Source: Streptomyces spinosisporus (GTDB taxonomy: Bacteria; Actinomycetota; Actinomycetes; Streptomycetales; Streptomycetaceae). Taken from it: a stretch of 64,000 bases of DNA. The translations under genes and the position numbers were made by a program. Location of the stretch: the NCBI RefSeq assembly GCF_022698145.1, contig NZ_JALDAX010000005.1, positions 124,001-188,000 on the forward strand. The letters are read 5' to 3'. The notes under the pieces were generated by a model. The model was not told the DNA's origin. It did no database searches and worked only from the letters and a program-made list of their open reading frames with translations. Positions within the stretch are counted from its first letter, which is position 1. The number at the start of each line of letters is the position of its first letter. Below, in pieces: positions 44,103 through 51,727 of this stretch.

Positions 44103-45557
44103 TCACCCGTGCAGTCGTGCCCCGCAATGCGGCCAGGGCCCCGCCCCCCGGCGGACGTACAGCTTCTTGGCGCGCAGGGTCTGTTCTTCGGCCGAGGCGT
44201 TCTCGGGGCGGCCGGTGCCGCCGAGGGTGTGCCAGGTGCGGGAGTCGAGTTGGTAGAGGCCGCCGTAGGTGCCGGAGGGGTCCACGGCGTCGGGGCGGCC
44301 GCCCGATTCGCAGGCTGCGAGGCCGCGCCAGTTCAGGTGGTCGGCGCCGTGTACGGAGGTCGGCATCGGCTTGGTGCCCACCTTGACGACCTGGGTCCTC
44401 GGTTCGCGCACCAGCTCCGAGTGGGTCCTGCGCGGCTTCTGCTGCACGCCGTTGACGGTGCGCAGCAGGTACGTGACCCGCCGCAGCCCCGGTCGGCCCG
44501 CCCGCTCGACGACCTCCGTGCCCTTGAACAGCGAGGGGTCCTCGGTGCGCTCCACGTCGTACGGGATCGCCTCCTCGCGGACCTCCTTGCTGCCCCGGAT
44601 CCTCAGCACGGTGACCGTCTGCCCGTCGCGCGGGAAGCTGTCCGCCGGGACGGAGGTGGTGTCCTGGCCGTGCAGGGTGATCCCGGCCTCCTCGACGACC
44701 TCCCGCACGGTCGCCGCGTTGGTGCGGACGGTACGGGTGCGCCCGTCGGCCATGACCGTCACGGAGCGCTCGGTGCGCACGTCGAGCGCGAGCCCGTGGC
44801 GCCCGATGGGCAGCGAGCGCGAGGTGGACAGATATGCGCCCTGCGCACGCACCCCCAGCTCTTCGAGCGCCCCCTGCACGGTGTGCGCCGTGGTCCACAC
44901 CTCGTGCCGCTGCCCGTCCAGGGTGAGCCGGACGGGCCGCCCGTAGTGCACGGCGACCTCGTCACCGCTGGCGAGTTCCGTGCCGGGTGCCGGTACGACC
45001 ACGTCGTGCGCGCCCACCTCGACGCTCTCCTGCGCGAGCAGTTCGGTCACGTCGTCGGCGAAGGTGTGCAGCGTGCGCGGCTTGCCGTCGACGGTCAGCT
45101 CGATCGCCTTGTCCTTGGCGACGAACGCGGTGGTGCCGCCGGCGAGGAACGCGACGACCAGCGCCTGCGGCAACAGCCGGCGCACAGGGCGGTCCGTGCG
45201 CTCGCCGTAGCGCGCCTTGCGGCGCCGCGCGCCCCGGCGGCCGGTCCCGTCCCGCGTGACGTCCGCGGGCATTCCCTCACCGCCGGGCACCCCCTCACCA
45301 CCGGGCACCCCCTCACCACCGGGCACCCCCTCACCGACAGGCGCCCCCTCACCGACCGGCGCCCCGGCGGGCGTGGTCGCAGCCTCGTAGGCGGGCCGGT
45401 AGGTGTCGTCGTACGCCCCCGACACCCCGTACCCCAGCGTCCGTGCGCTGTGCACGTCGAACCCCTCGTACTCCGGCGGCCGGTACGCCGGGTCCGGGCC
45501 CTGTGCCTCGTACATCGCCTCGTACATCTCGTACGTCTCGTACTGCGACTTGCTCAC
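44103..45557 (-). CDS. rpfB: Resuscitation-promoting factor, RpfB type
   Basis: The product is 484 aa. Residues 1-115 are acidic and Tyr-rich with a GEGVPG repeat, followed by a membrane anchor (LLPQALVVAFLAGGTTAFVA). Three DUF348 modules, a G5 domain (around 325-400) and a C-terminal lysozyme-like Rpf domain follow (WRGLAACESGGRPDAVDPSG, with the catalytic Glu in CESGG, and YGGLYQLDSRTW). Rpf enzymes cleave peptidoglycan glycan strands to promote germination and growth. GTG 45557 has GGAG about 9 bases upstream. The order tatD-rpfB-ksgA-ispE is the classic actinobacterial one. Confidence 0.94.
   Translation of the reverse strand: MSKSQYETYEMYEAMYEAQGPDPAYRPPEYEGFDVHSARTLGYGVSGAYDDTYRPAYEAATTPAGAPVGEGAPVGEGVPGGEGVPGGEGVPGGEGMPADVTRDGTGRRGARRRKARYGERTDRPVRRLLPQALVVAFLAGGTTAFVAKDKAIELTVDGKPRTLHTFADDVTELLAQESVEVGAHDVVVPAPGTELASGDEVAVHYGRPVRLTLDGQRHEVWTTAHTVQGALEELGVRAQGAYLSTSRSLPIGRHGLALDVRTERSVTVMADGRTRTVRTNAATVREVVEEAGITLHGQDTTSVPADSFPRDGQTVTVLRIRGSKEVREEAIPYDVERTEDPSLFKGTEVVERAGRPGLRRVTYLLRTVNGVQQKPRRTHSELVREPRTQVVKVGTKPMPTSVHGADHLNWRGLAACESGGRPDAVDPSGTYGGLYQLDSRTWHTLGGTGRPENASAEEQTLRAKKLYVRRGAGPWPHCGARLHG
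45274..45363. repeat. Five tandem 18-bp repeats inside rpfB
   Basis: Five units of 18 bp (first three nearly identical, the last two diverged) encode repeats of G-E-G-x-P-x in the cytoplasmic N-terminal part. Copy number is likely to vary between strains by slippage. Confidence 0.9.
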
Positions 45558-45723
45558 GCCGACACGCTCCAGGGGCCAAGGGGTCCAGAAGGGTCCGGAA
45601 TCGGGCCACCAGAACCTAGCGGAGGGTGCGTCACTCTCCAAAGCCGCGCAACTACACAGGGTGGTGACGGGGCCCAGGATCGAACCCCATCAGTGTTATC
45701 GGAGGGTTATGAACCATCCACCC

Positions 45724-46614
45724 TCAGTAGCCGAAGGCGCGGGCCGTGTTCGCCGCGAGGGCTGTCGCCAGCGCGTCCTCGTCGATGCCGCGCACGGCCG
45801 CCATGGCGCGCACCGTGACCGGAATGAGATACGGCGCATTGGGCCGTCCGCGGTACGGCGCGGGCGTCAGGAAGGGCGCGTCGGTCTCCACGAGGACCAG
45901 TTCCAGGGGGGCCACGGCGAGCGCGTCCCGCAGATTCTGGGCGTTCTTGAAGGTGACGTTGCCGGCGAAGGACATGAAGTATCCCGCGCGGGCGCACACC
46001 TCGGCCATCTCGGCGTCGCCGGAGTAGCAGTGGAACACCGTCCGCTCGGGGGCGCCCTCCTCCTTGAGCACGCGCAGCACGTCCGCGTGGGCGTCGCGGT
46101 CGTGGATGACCAGGGCCTTGCCGTACCGCTTGGCGATCTCGATGTGGGCGCGGAAGGAGGCCTCCTGGGCGTCCTTGCCCTCGGGCCCGGTGCGGAAGAA
46201 GTCGAGGCCGGTCTCGCCGACGCCCTTGACCTGCGGGAGCGCGGCCAGGCGCGCGATCTCGTCGAGCGCCTCGTCGAGCGCCGCCGTACCCCCCGGCTCG
46301 CGCGCGCCCTGCCGGGACCAGCCGTCGGGGTCGCCGTGCACGATGCGGGGCGCCTCGTTCGGGTGCAGGGCCACGGTCGCGTGCACGGAGTCGTACGCCT
46401 CCGCCGTCTCGGCCGCCCACCGCGATCCCCGGACGTCGCAGCCGACCTGCACGACGGTCGTCACGCCGACCGAGGCGGCCTTCGCGAGCCCCTCCTCCAC
46501 CGTGCCGGACTGCATGTCGAGGTGGGTGTGGGAGTCGGCGACGGCCACCCGCAGGGGTTCGGGGAGCGGCGGTGCCGCGTTCTTCTCACGGGGGCCGGAG
46601 CTGTTCGAAGGCAT
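45724..46614 (-). CDS. TatD-family metal-dependent DNase
   Basis: The product is 296 aa. The amidohydrolase-like fold shows DSHTHLD (metal His pair), ALHPNEAPR, VGETGLDFF (metal Glu), VIHDRDAH, FHCYSGDAEMA and LVETDAPFLTP. TatD enzymes are 3'-5' exonucleases acting on DNA and in repair. The start codon ATG 46614 lies in one arm of a perfect inverted repeat (46611-46640), with the ribosome site in the loop. Confidence 0.94.
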   Translation of the reverse strand: MPSNSSGPREKNAAPPLPEPLRVAVADSHTHLDMQSGTVEEGLAKAASVGVTTVVQVGCDVRGSRWAAETAEAYDSVHATVALHPNEAPRIVHGDPDGWSRQGAREPGGTAALDEALDEIARLAALPQVKGVGETGLDFFRTGPEGKDAQEASFRAHIEIAKRYGKALVIHDRDAHADVLRVLKEEGAPERTVFHCYSGDAEMAEVCARAGYFMSFAGNVTFKNAQNLRDALAVAPLELVLVETDAPFLTPAPYRGRPNAPYLIPVTVRAMAAVRGIDEDALATALAANTARAFGY

Positions 46615-46640
46615 GCCCCGATCCTACGAAAGGGGCATGC
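46611..46640 (-). promoter_or_regulatory. Inverted repeat enclosing the tatD start
   Basis: GCATGCCCC at 46611-46619 and GGGGCATGC at 46632-46640 are a perfect 9-bp inverted repeat around 12 bases that include AGGA. In the mRNA the start codon would be paired and the ribosome site looped. It could instead be an operator. Confidence 0.5.
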
Positions 46641-46657
46641 CCGGACCGCAGGAGCGG

Positions 46658-47188
46658 TCAGCCCGCCTTGTGGTGGAAGGGGTGCCAGAGATCGGACAGG
46701 TGCCAGTGGTGGCCCTGCCGCTCGGGCTCGGCGGCCTGAGAAGCCCCGGCCGCCGGGGAAGCCTCGGCCGTCTGGGAGGCCCCCGTGGCCTCAGGAGTTC
46801 GTGCCGCCCCGGCCGTCCCGCCGCCCTCCGCGGCCGCCGCCTCCTTGGCCGACCGCCGCGTCTTCGGCATCTCGGCAGGCCGGGCCGGCGGTGTGCGGTG
46901 GTACTGCCGTAGCTCCGCGTCGCGGGCCGACGAGACCTGTCCCGCCCGCATGATCCGCACGCTGTGCCCGTCGCAGTTCTGGCAGGTGGGCTTGGACAGC
47001 GGGGAGGGGACGATCCGGTTGCCGGCGACGTACAGCACGAACTCGTGGCCGTCGGCGTCCTTGTGGTGCTCTATCTCGTACGACTGTTCCCAGCCGTGCC
47101 CGCAGCGCATGCAGGCGAAGGAATACGACTCGTGCACGACTGCGGTCGCCGCACCGCGGAGGCCGGGCTGCCCTGCGATCTCGCTCAT
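46658..47188 (-). CDS. Zinc-ribbon protein of unknown function
   Basis: The product is 176 aa. Two Cys pairs, Cys26-x2-Cys29 (FACMRCGHGW) and Cys69-x2-Cys72 (CQNCDGH), form a probable zinc ribbon in residues 20-85. The rest is an Ala/Glu/Thr-rich tail ending in a His-rich segment (GHHWHLSDLWHPFHH). I do not recognise a catalytic motif. GAGGAG precedes ATG 47188. A strong hairpin lies directly upstream. Confidence 0.75.
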   Translation of the reverse strand: MSEIAGQPGLRGAATAVVHESYSFACMRCGHGWEQSYEIEHHKDADGHEFVLYVAGNRIVPSPLSKPTCQNCDGHSVRIMRAGQVSSARDAELRQYHRTPPARPAEMPKTRRSAKEAAAAEGGGTAGAARTPEATGASQTAEASPAAGASQAAEPERQGHHWHLSDLWHPFHHKAG

Positions 47189-47201
47189 GCCAGCTCCTCT
47201 T

Positions 47202-47245
47202 GTCCGCTGGACACAGGGACGGGTGCGTCCCTGTGTCCAGTGGAC
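47202..47245 (-). promoter_or_regulatory. 20-bp near-perfect hairpin upstream of the zinc-ribbon gene
   Basis: Two 20-bp arms (47202-47221 and 47226-47245, one mismatch) with loop GGTG lie 13 bases before the start codon and next to the ribosome site. No T-tract follows. It may protect or control the mRNA, or act as a double-operator palindrome. Confidence 0.5.
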
Positions 47246-47432
47246 GCTTCTACCGGCGCGAATGCATCAGGCCTGTCGACTGTTGGAGCCGATTTGGACT
47301 TTCCTTGCCAAAACGGCCCCGGTCAGGGGGTCTGCGCTTTGCACTCCACGATAGTCCTTTGCCTGCCCGCGGGGCGCGCGCTCAGCGGATATGCGCGGTG
47401 CTCAGAGGCGGTACGAGCCCCTCACACGCCCC

Positions 47433-48293
47433 TCACGAACCACTTGCGGCAGCGGCGTTCTTCGCAGCCACAACCGCGTCGAACACCGTCCGCTTGGGCA
47501 GCCCGGCCTCGGCGGCGACGGCAGCGATCGCCTCCTTGCGCCGCTCCCCCGCCTCCTCGCGCACCCGCACCCGGCGGACCAGCTCCCCGGCGTCCAGTTC
47601 CTCGGGCCCCTTCTCGGGCGCTCCCTCGACGACGACGGTGATCTCGCCGCGCACGCCCTGCGCCGCCCACTGCGCCAGCTCGCCGAGGCCGCCGCGCCTG
47701 ACCTCCTCGTACGTCTTGGTCAGCTCCCGGCAGACGGCGGCCCGCCGCTCGGCGCCGAAGGCCTCGGCCATGGCGGCGAGGGTGTCGTCGAGCCGGTGCG
47801 GGGCCTCGAAGTAGACGAGGGTGCGCCGCTCGGCGGCCACGTCCCGCAGCCGGGTCAGCCGCTCGCCCGCCTTGCGCGGCAGGAACCCCTCGAAGCAGAA
47901 CCGGTCCACGGGCAGCCCGGACAGGGCGAGCGCGGTGAGCACGGCGGACGGGCCGGGGACGGCGGTGACCCGGATGTCCTTCTCGACGGCGGCGGCGACC
48001 AGCCGGTAGCCGGGGTCGGACACCGACGGCATCCCGGCGTCCGTCACCAGCAGGACGCGCGCGCCGTTCACCAGTTCCTCGACCAGCTCGGGGGTACGGG
48101 CCGACTCGTTGCCCTCGAAGTACGACACGATCCGCCCCTTGGGCGTGACCCCCAGGGCCTGCGTGAGGCGCCGCAGCCGCCGGGTGTCCTCGGCCGCGAC
48201 CACGTCGGCCCCGGCCAGCTCCTCGGCCAGCCGGGGCGGCGCGTCCGCGGTGTCGCCGATGGGGGTGCCCGCCAAAACAAGGGTTCCAGTCAC
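47433..48293 (-). CDS. rsmI: 16S rRNA 2'-O-ribose C1402 methyltransferase
   Basis: The product is 286 aa. RsmI methylates the ribose of C1402 at the decoding centre. It has the tetrapyrrole methylase fold: LVLAGTPIGD, VVAAEDTRRLRRLTQALG, LVTDAGMPSVSDPGYRLV, VPGPSAVLTALALSGLP and VYFEAPHRL. GTG 48293 has GGGAGGA 7 bases upstream. It is divergent from pmt, as in other actinobacteria. Confidence 0.95.
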   Translation of the reverse strand: MTGTLVLAGTPIGDTADAPPRLAEELAGADVVAAEDTRRLRRLTQALGVTPKGRIVSYFEGNESARTPELVEELVNGARVLLVTDAGMPSVSDPGYRLVAAAVEKDIRVTAVPGPSAVLTALALSGLPVDRFCFEGFLPRKAGERLTRLRDVAAERRTLVYFEAPHRLDDTLAAMAEAFGAERRAAVCRELTKTYEEVRRGGLGELAQWAAQGVRGEITVVVEGAPEKGPEELDAGELVRRVRVREEAGERRKEAIAAVAAEAGLPKRTVFDAVVAAKNAAAASGS

Positions 48294-48390
48294 CCCCTCA
48301 TCCTCCCAGGGGCGCTGCGCGGCGCACGCAGACCGCCCCGTTACCGCACATGCACGGGACTCACACAGCACGGTTCCCTACGATGGCGCG

Positions 48391-50133
48391 GTGACCAGTA
48401 CCGCGTCCTCCCCGGACACCCGGCAAGGCCAGGCCCCGCACGACCAGCGGCCGTCGTGGCAGCAGCGGCTGCGCCGCTTCGGATACACGGCGGGACCCGG
48501 AGACGACGTACGGGAGCGCCTCGTGCCGCCGTACGTCCGGCCGGGCCCGCGGGTGTGGCAGGTGCTGGGGATTCCGCCGGCGCTCGCGGACCGGATCGCG
48601 CGCTGGTCCGGCTGGGGCGGCCCGCTGCTGGTCACGCTGATGGCGGGCGTGATGCGCTTCTGGCACCTGGGCAGCCCGAAGGCGGTGATATTCGACGAGA
48701 CGTACTACGCCAAGGACGCCTGGGCGCTCGTGCACCGCGGCTTCGAGGTCAACTGGGACAAGAACGCCAACGACCTCATCCTGCAGACGAACGGACATGT
48801 CCCGATCCCGACGGACGCGGCGTACGTCGTGCATCCGCCGGTGGGCAAGTACGTCATCGGGCTGGGCGAGCTGATGTTCGGCTTCAACCCCTTCGGCTGG
48901 CGGTTCATGACCGCGCTGCTCGGCACGCTGTCGGTGCTGATGCTGTGCCGCATCGGGCGCCGGATCTTCCGCTCGACCTTCCTCGGGTGCCTCGCGGGCG
49001 CACTGATGGCGGTCGACGGGCTCGCCTTCGTGATGGCCCGCACCTCGCTGCTCGACGGCGTGCTGATGTTCTTCGTGCTGGCCGCGTTCGGCTGCCTGGT
49101 CATCGACCGCGACAGGACCCGAGCGAAACTCGCCGCGGCACTGCCCGCCGATCCGGACGGGCGTGTCCGCCCGGACGCGTACACCGCGGAACACACCCGC
49201 TTCGGATGGCGGCCCTGGCGCTGGCTGGCCGGGCTGATGCTCGGTCTCGCCATCGGCACCAAGTGGAACGGCCTCTACATCCTCGTCGCCTTCTGTGTGA
49301 TGGCGGTCCTGTGGGACGTCGGCTCCCGCAAGGTCGCCGGCGCCCGGCACCCGTACAGCGCGGTCCTCAAGCGCGACACGGGCCTCACCTTCCTGGCGAC
49401 GGTGCCGGTCGCGATCGCCACCTACCTGCTGTCGTGGATCGGCTGGATCCTGTCCCCCACGAACGGCTCCGGTGGCTACTTCCGCAACTGGGCCGCCACC
49501 GACGGCAAGGGCGGCAGCTGGACCTGGCTGTTCCCGGACTGGTGGCGCAGCCTGTGGCACTACGAGCACGAGGTCTACAAGTTCCACGTGGGCCTGTCCT
49601 CGCCGCACACCTACATGTCCAACCCGTGGAGCTGGCTCGTCGACGGCCGCCCGGTCTCGTACTTCTACGAGTCCCCCTCGCCCGGCAAGGACGGCTGCCC
49701 GGCCGACGCGGGCGGCAAGTGCGCCCGCGAGGTCCTGGCGATCGGCACCCCGCTGCTGTGGTGGGTGGCCTGCTTCGCCGTCCTGTACATCCTGTGGCGC
49801 TGGTTCTTCCGCCGCGACTGGCGCGCGGGCGCGATCGCCTGCGGCATCGCAGCCGGTTACCTCCCCTGGTTCATGTACCAGGAGCGGACGATCTTCTTCT
49901 TCTACGCCGTCGTCTTCGTACCGTTCCTGTGCCTGGCGGTCGCCATGCTCCTGGGCGCGATCATCGGCCCACCCGGCTCCAGCGACAGCCGCCGCGTGGC
50001 GGGGGCGACGAGCGCGGGCGTCCTGGTCCTGCTGATCGCCTGGAACTTCATCTTCTTCTGGCCCCTGTACACCGGCACCGCGATCCCCATCGACGACTGG
50101 CGGTCGCGGATGTGGCTGGACACCTGGGTGTAG
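48391..50133 (+). CDS. pmt: Protein O-mannosyltransferase (Dol-P-Man dependent)
   Basis: The product is 580 aa. It moves mannose from polyprenyl-phosphate-mannose to secreted proteins. About 10-11 membrane segments are present; VIFDETYYAKDAW in the first loop carries the essential acidic pair of PMT/GT39 enzymes, and HPPVGKYVIGLGELMFG is conserved. In S. coelicolor the homologue is needed for phiC31 adsorption. TACGAT at 48379-48384 ends 6 bases before GTG 48391, so the mRNA is probably leaderless. Confidence 0.94.
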   Translation: MTSTASSPDTRQGQAPHDQRPSWQQRLRRFGYTAGPGDDVRERLVPPYVRPGPRVWQVLGIPPALADRIARWSGWGGPLLVTLMAGVMRFWHLGSPKAVIFDETYYAKDAWALVHRGFEVNWDKNANDLILQTNGHVPIPTDAAYVVHPPVGKYVIGLGELMFGFNPFGWRFMTALLGTLSVLMLCRIGRRIFRSTFLGCLAGALMAVDGLAFVMARTSLLDGVLMFFVLAAFGCLVIDRDRTRAKLAAALPADPDGRVRPDAYTAEHTRFGWRPWRWLAGLMLGLAIGTKWNGLYILVAFCVMAVLWDVGSRKVAGARHPYSAVLKRDTGLTFLATVPVAIATYLLSWIGWILSPTNGSGGYFRNWAATDGKGGSWTWLFPDWWRSLWHYEHEVYKFHVGLSSPHTYMSNPWSWLVDGRPVSYFYESPSPGKDGCPADAGGKCAREVLAIGTPLLWWVACFAVLYILWRWFFRRDWRAGAIACGIAAGYLPWFMYQERTIFFFYAVVFVPFLCLAVAMLLGAIIGPPGSSDSRRVAGATSAGVLVLLIAWNFIFFWPLYTGTAIPIDDWRSRMWLDTWV

Positions 50134-50143
50134 GTGAGGGCTC

Positions 50144-50605
50144 TCAGGGCTCGTCCGGGGTCCTGATCAGCACCTGCAGCGCCTTCACCAGACGTGTCGC
50201 GTCCTTCTCGCCGAGCGGGGCGAGGAATTCGCGTTCCGCTGCCTCGCGGGCGTTTTCCGCGTCGGCCCGGACCCGTCTGCCCCGTTCCGTCAGCTCCACG
50301 ACGTTGCGGCGGCGGTCCTGCTCACTGCGGCGCCGCTCCACCAGCCCCTTGCCCTCGAGCGTGTCGACGAGCGCGACCATCGTCGTGCGGTCCACCCCCA
50401 GCCGCCGCGCGGCCTCCAGCTGCGACAGCGGGCGGCCCGCCGCCAGCACCGCGAGCACGGCCAACTCCCGGGCGTCCAGCCCGAACGGGGCCAGTGCGGG
50501 CCCGGCATGCCCGTTCAACCGCAGCTGCGCGTGCTTGAGCAGGTAGCCCAGCCGCGCGCCGAGCAGCTCCTCGACCGCGGTCCCGTCGTCGTCAGCCTCC
50601 GCCAT
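50144..50605 (-). CDS. MarR-family regulator
   Basis: The product is 153 aa. The winged helix-turn-helix is LSQLEAARRLGVDRTTMVAL with wing VERRRSEQDRRRNVVELTERG. It is divergent from the LLM oxidoreductase gene. Two 11-bp direct repeats TGATAGTCAGC between them are likely its operators, so it probably controls the oxidoreductase and itself. Only 10 bases separate its stop from pmt. Confidence 0.92.
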   Translation of the reverse strand: MAEADDDGTAVEELLGARLGYLLKHAQLRLNGHAGPALAPFGLDARELAVLAVLAAGRPLSQLEAARRLGVDRTTMVALVDTLEGKGLVERRRSEQDRRRNVVELTERGRRVRADAENAREAAEREFLAPLGEKDATRLVKALQVLIRTPDEP

Positions 50606-50626
50606 CCCGGAATCATAGCCAGCGGC

Positions 50627-50673
50627 TGATAGTCAGCAGGGTGATAGTCAGCATCACTGACGATCAACTATCG
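50627..50673. promoter_or_regulatory. MarR operator candidates
   Basis: TGATAGTCAGC occurs at 50627-50637 and 50642-50652 (15-bp spacing). An inverted GTCAG-CATCA-CTGAC at 50647-50661 and a GATAGT/ACTATC pair (50643-50648 and 50668-50673) follow, between the divergent starts. Confidence 0.5.
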
Positions 50674-50681
50674 TGACGGTC

Positions 50682-51593
50682 ATGTCCATCGACGCACCCC
50701 ATCGCGCGCTCCGCTTCGGTGTCAAGACGACGCCCATGCACCTGGCCTACGACGACATCCTGCGGGTCTGGGAGGAGGCCGACGAGTTGCCCGAACTCGA
50801 CGACGCCTGGCTGTGGGACCACCTGATGCCGCTCGCCGGACCGCCCGGAGGCGCCGTCCTGGAGGGCTGGACGCTGCTGGCTGCGCTGGCCGCCCGCACC
50901 GTCCGACTGCGCCTCGGCCTGCTCGTCACCAGCAACGCGCTGCGCGCCCCCGCCCACCTCGGAAAGATCGCCACCACCGTGGACGTCATCTCCGACGGGC
51001 GCCTGATCATGGGCCTGGGCGTCGGCGGCACCCGCCGGCCCGACGGCCACAACCCGGCGGTCGCCGAGTACGCCGCCTACGGCCTCCCGCTACCGAGCCC
51101 CGGCGAGGGCCTGGCCCGCCTCACCGAGACGATCACCATCCTGCGCCGCATGTGGACGGAGGAGGTCTTCGACCACGACGGCCCCTTCACCACCCTGCAC
51201 GGCACCCGCAACGGCCCCGGCCCGGTCCGGCCCGGCGGCCCGCCGCTGCTGCTGGGCGGCTGGGGCGACCGCACGCTGCGCATCGTCGCCGAGCACGCCG
51301 ACATCTGGAACGTCCCCGGCCCGCCCCACAACGGCACCGACTGGATCGCCGAGCGCGCCCGCGTCCTGGACGCACACTGCGCGGCGATCGGACGCGACCC
51401 CGCGGAGATCACCCGCTCCGCGCAGATCATCGTCGACTACGCCGACCCCGCCACCACCCGCGCCCACGTCCACGCCCTCGCCGCTGCCGGCATCCGGCAC
51501 GTCGTACTCGCCCTGCCGCGCCCCTACCCGGCCAGAGCGGCACGCTGGCTCGTCGACGAGATCGTCACCCCTGTACGCGAGAAGGGCGCCTGA
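50682..51593 (+). CDS. Luciferase-like (LLM) flavin-dependent oxidoreductase
   Basis: The product is 303 aa. It has the bacterial luciferase TIM-barrel pattern: FGVKTTPMHLAYDDI, LRLGLLVTSNALRAPAHLGK, TTVDVISDGRLIMGLGVGG, PPLLLGGWGDRTLRIVAEHADIW in segments, and a C-terminal VVLALPRPYP. F420 or FMNH2 could be the cofactor; F420 is common in Streptomyces. Substrate is unknown. Likely repressed by the divergent MarR protein. GTG 50673 is another possible start. Confidence 0.88.
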   Translation: MSIDAPHRALRFGVKTTPMHLAYDDILRVWEEADELPELDDAWLWDHLMPLAGPPGGAVLEGWTLLAALAARTVRLRLGLLVTSNALRAPAHLGKIATTVDVISDGRLIMGLGVGGTRRPDGHNPAVAEYAAYGLPLPSPGEGLARLTETITILRRMWTEEVFDHDGPFTTLHGTRNGPGPVRPGGPPLLLGGWGDRTLRIVAEHADIWNVPGPPHNGTDWIAERARVLDAHCAAIGRDPAEITRSAQIIVDYADPATTRAHVHALAAAGIRHVVLALPRPYPARAARWLVDEIVTPVREKGA

Positions 51594-51727
51594 CCCGCCC
51601 TAACAATCAGGGAACACCCGTCCCATACGCCACCTCCACCGCGTAATGTTCGCGTGCAGGGTTCTTCTTGAACGTGTTCAAGAAGAGCCCGCACATGGCT
51701 TCGGGGAACGGGGAGGGGGCCCATTTC

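Noticed and set aside
45661..45720. Functional tRNA-Met
   Set aside because: Lacks a D arm and the T stem does not pair; kept only as a finding.
45558..45723. ydaO-type (c-di-AMP) riboswitch before rpfB
   Set aside because: The gap is about 165 bases and I could not place the conserved core; Streptomyces rpfA, not rpfB, is the known target.
47391..50546. A 1051-codon plus-strand frame across rsmI and pmt
   Set aside because: It is antisense to rsmI and out of frame with pmt, with no recognisable domain; both true genes are certain.
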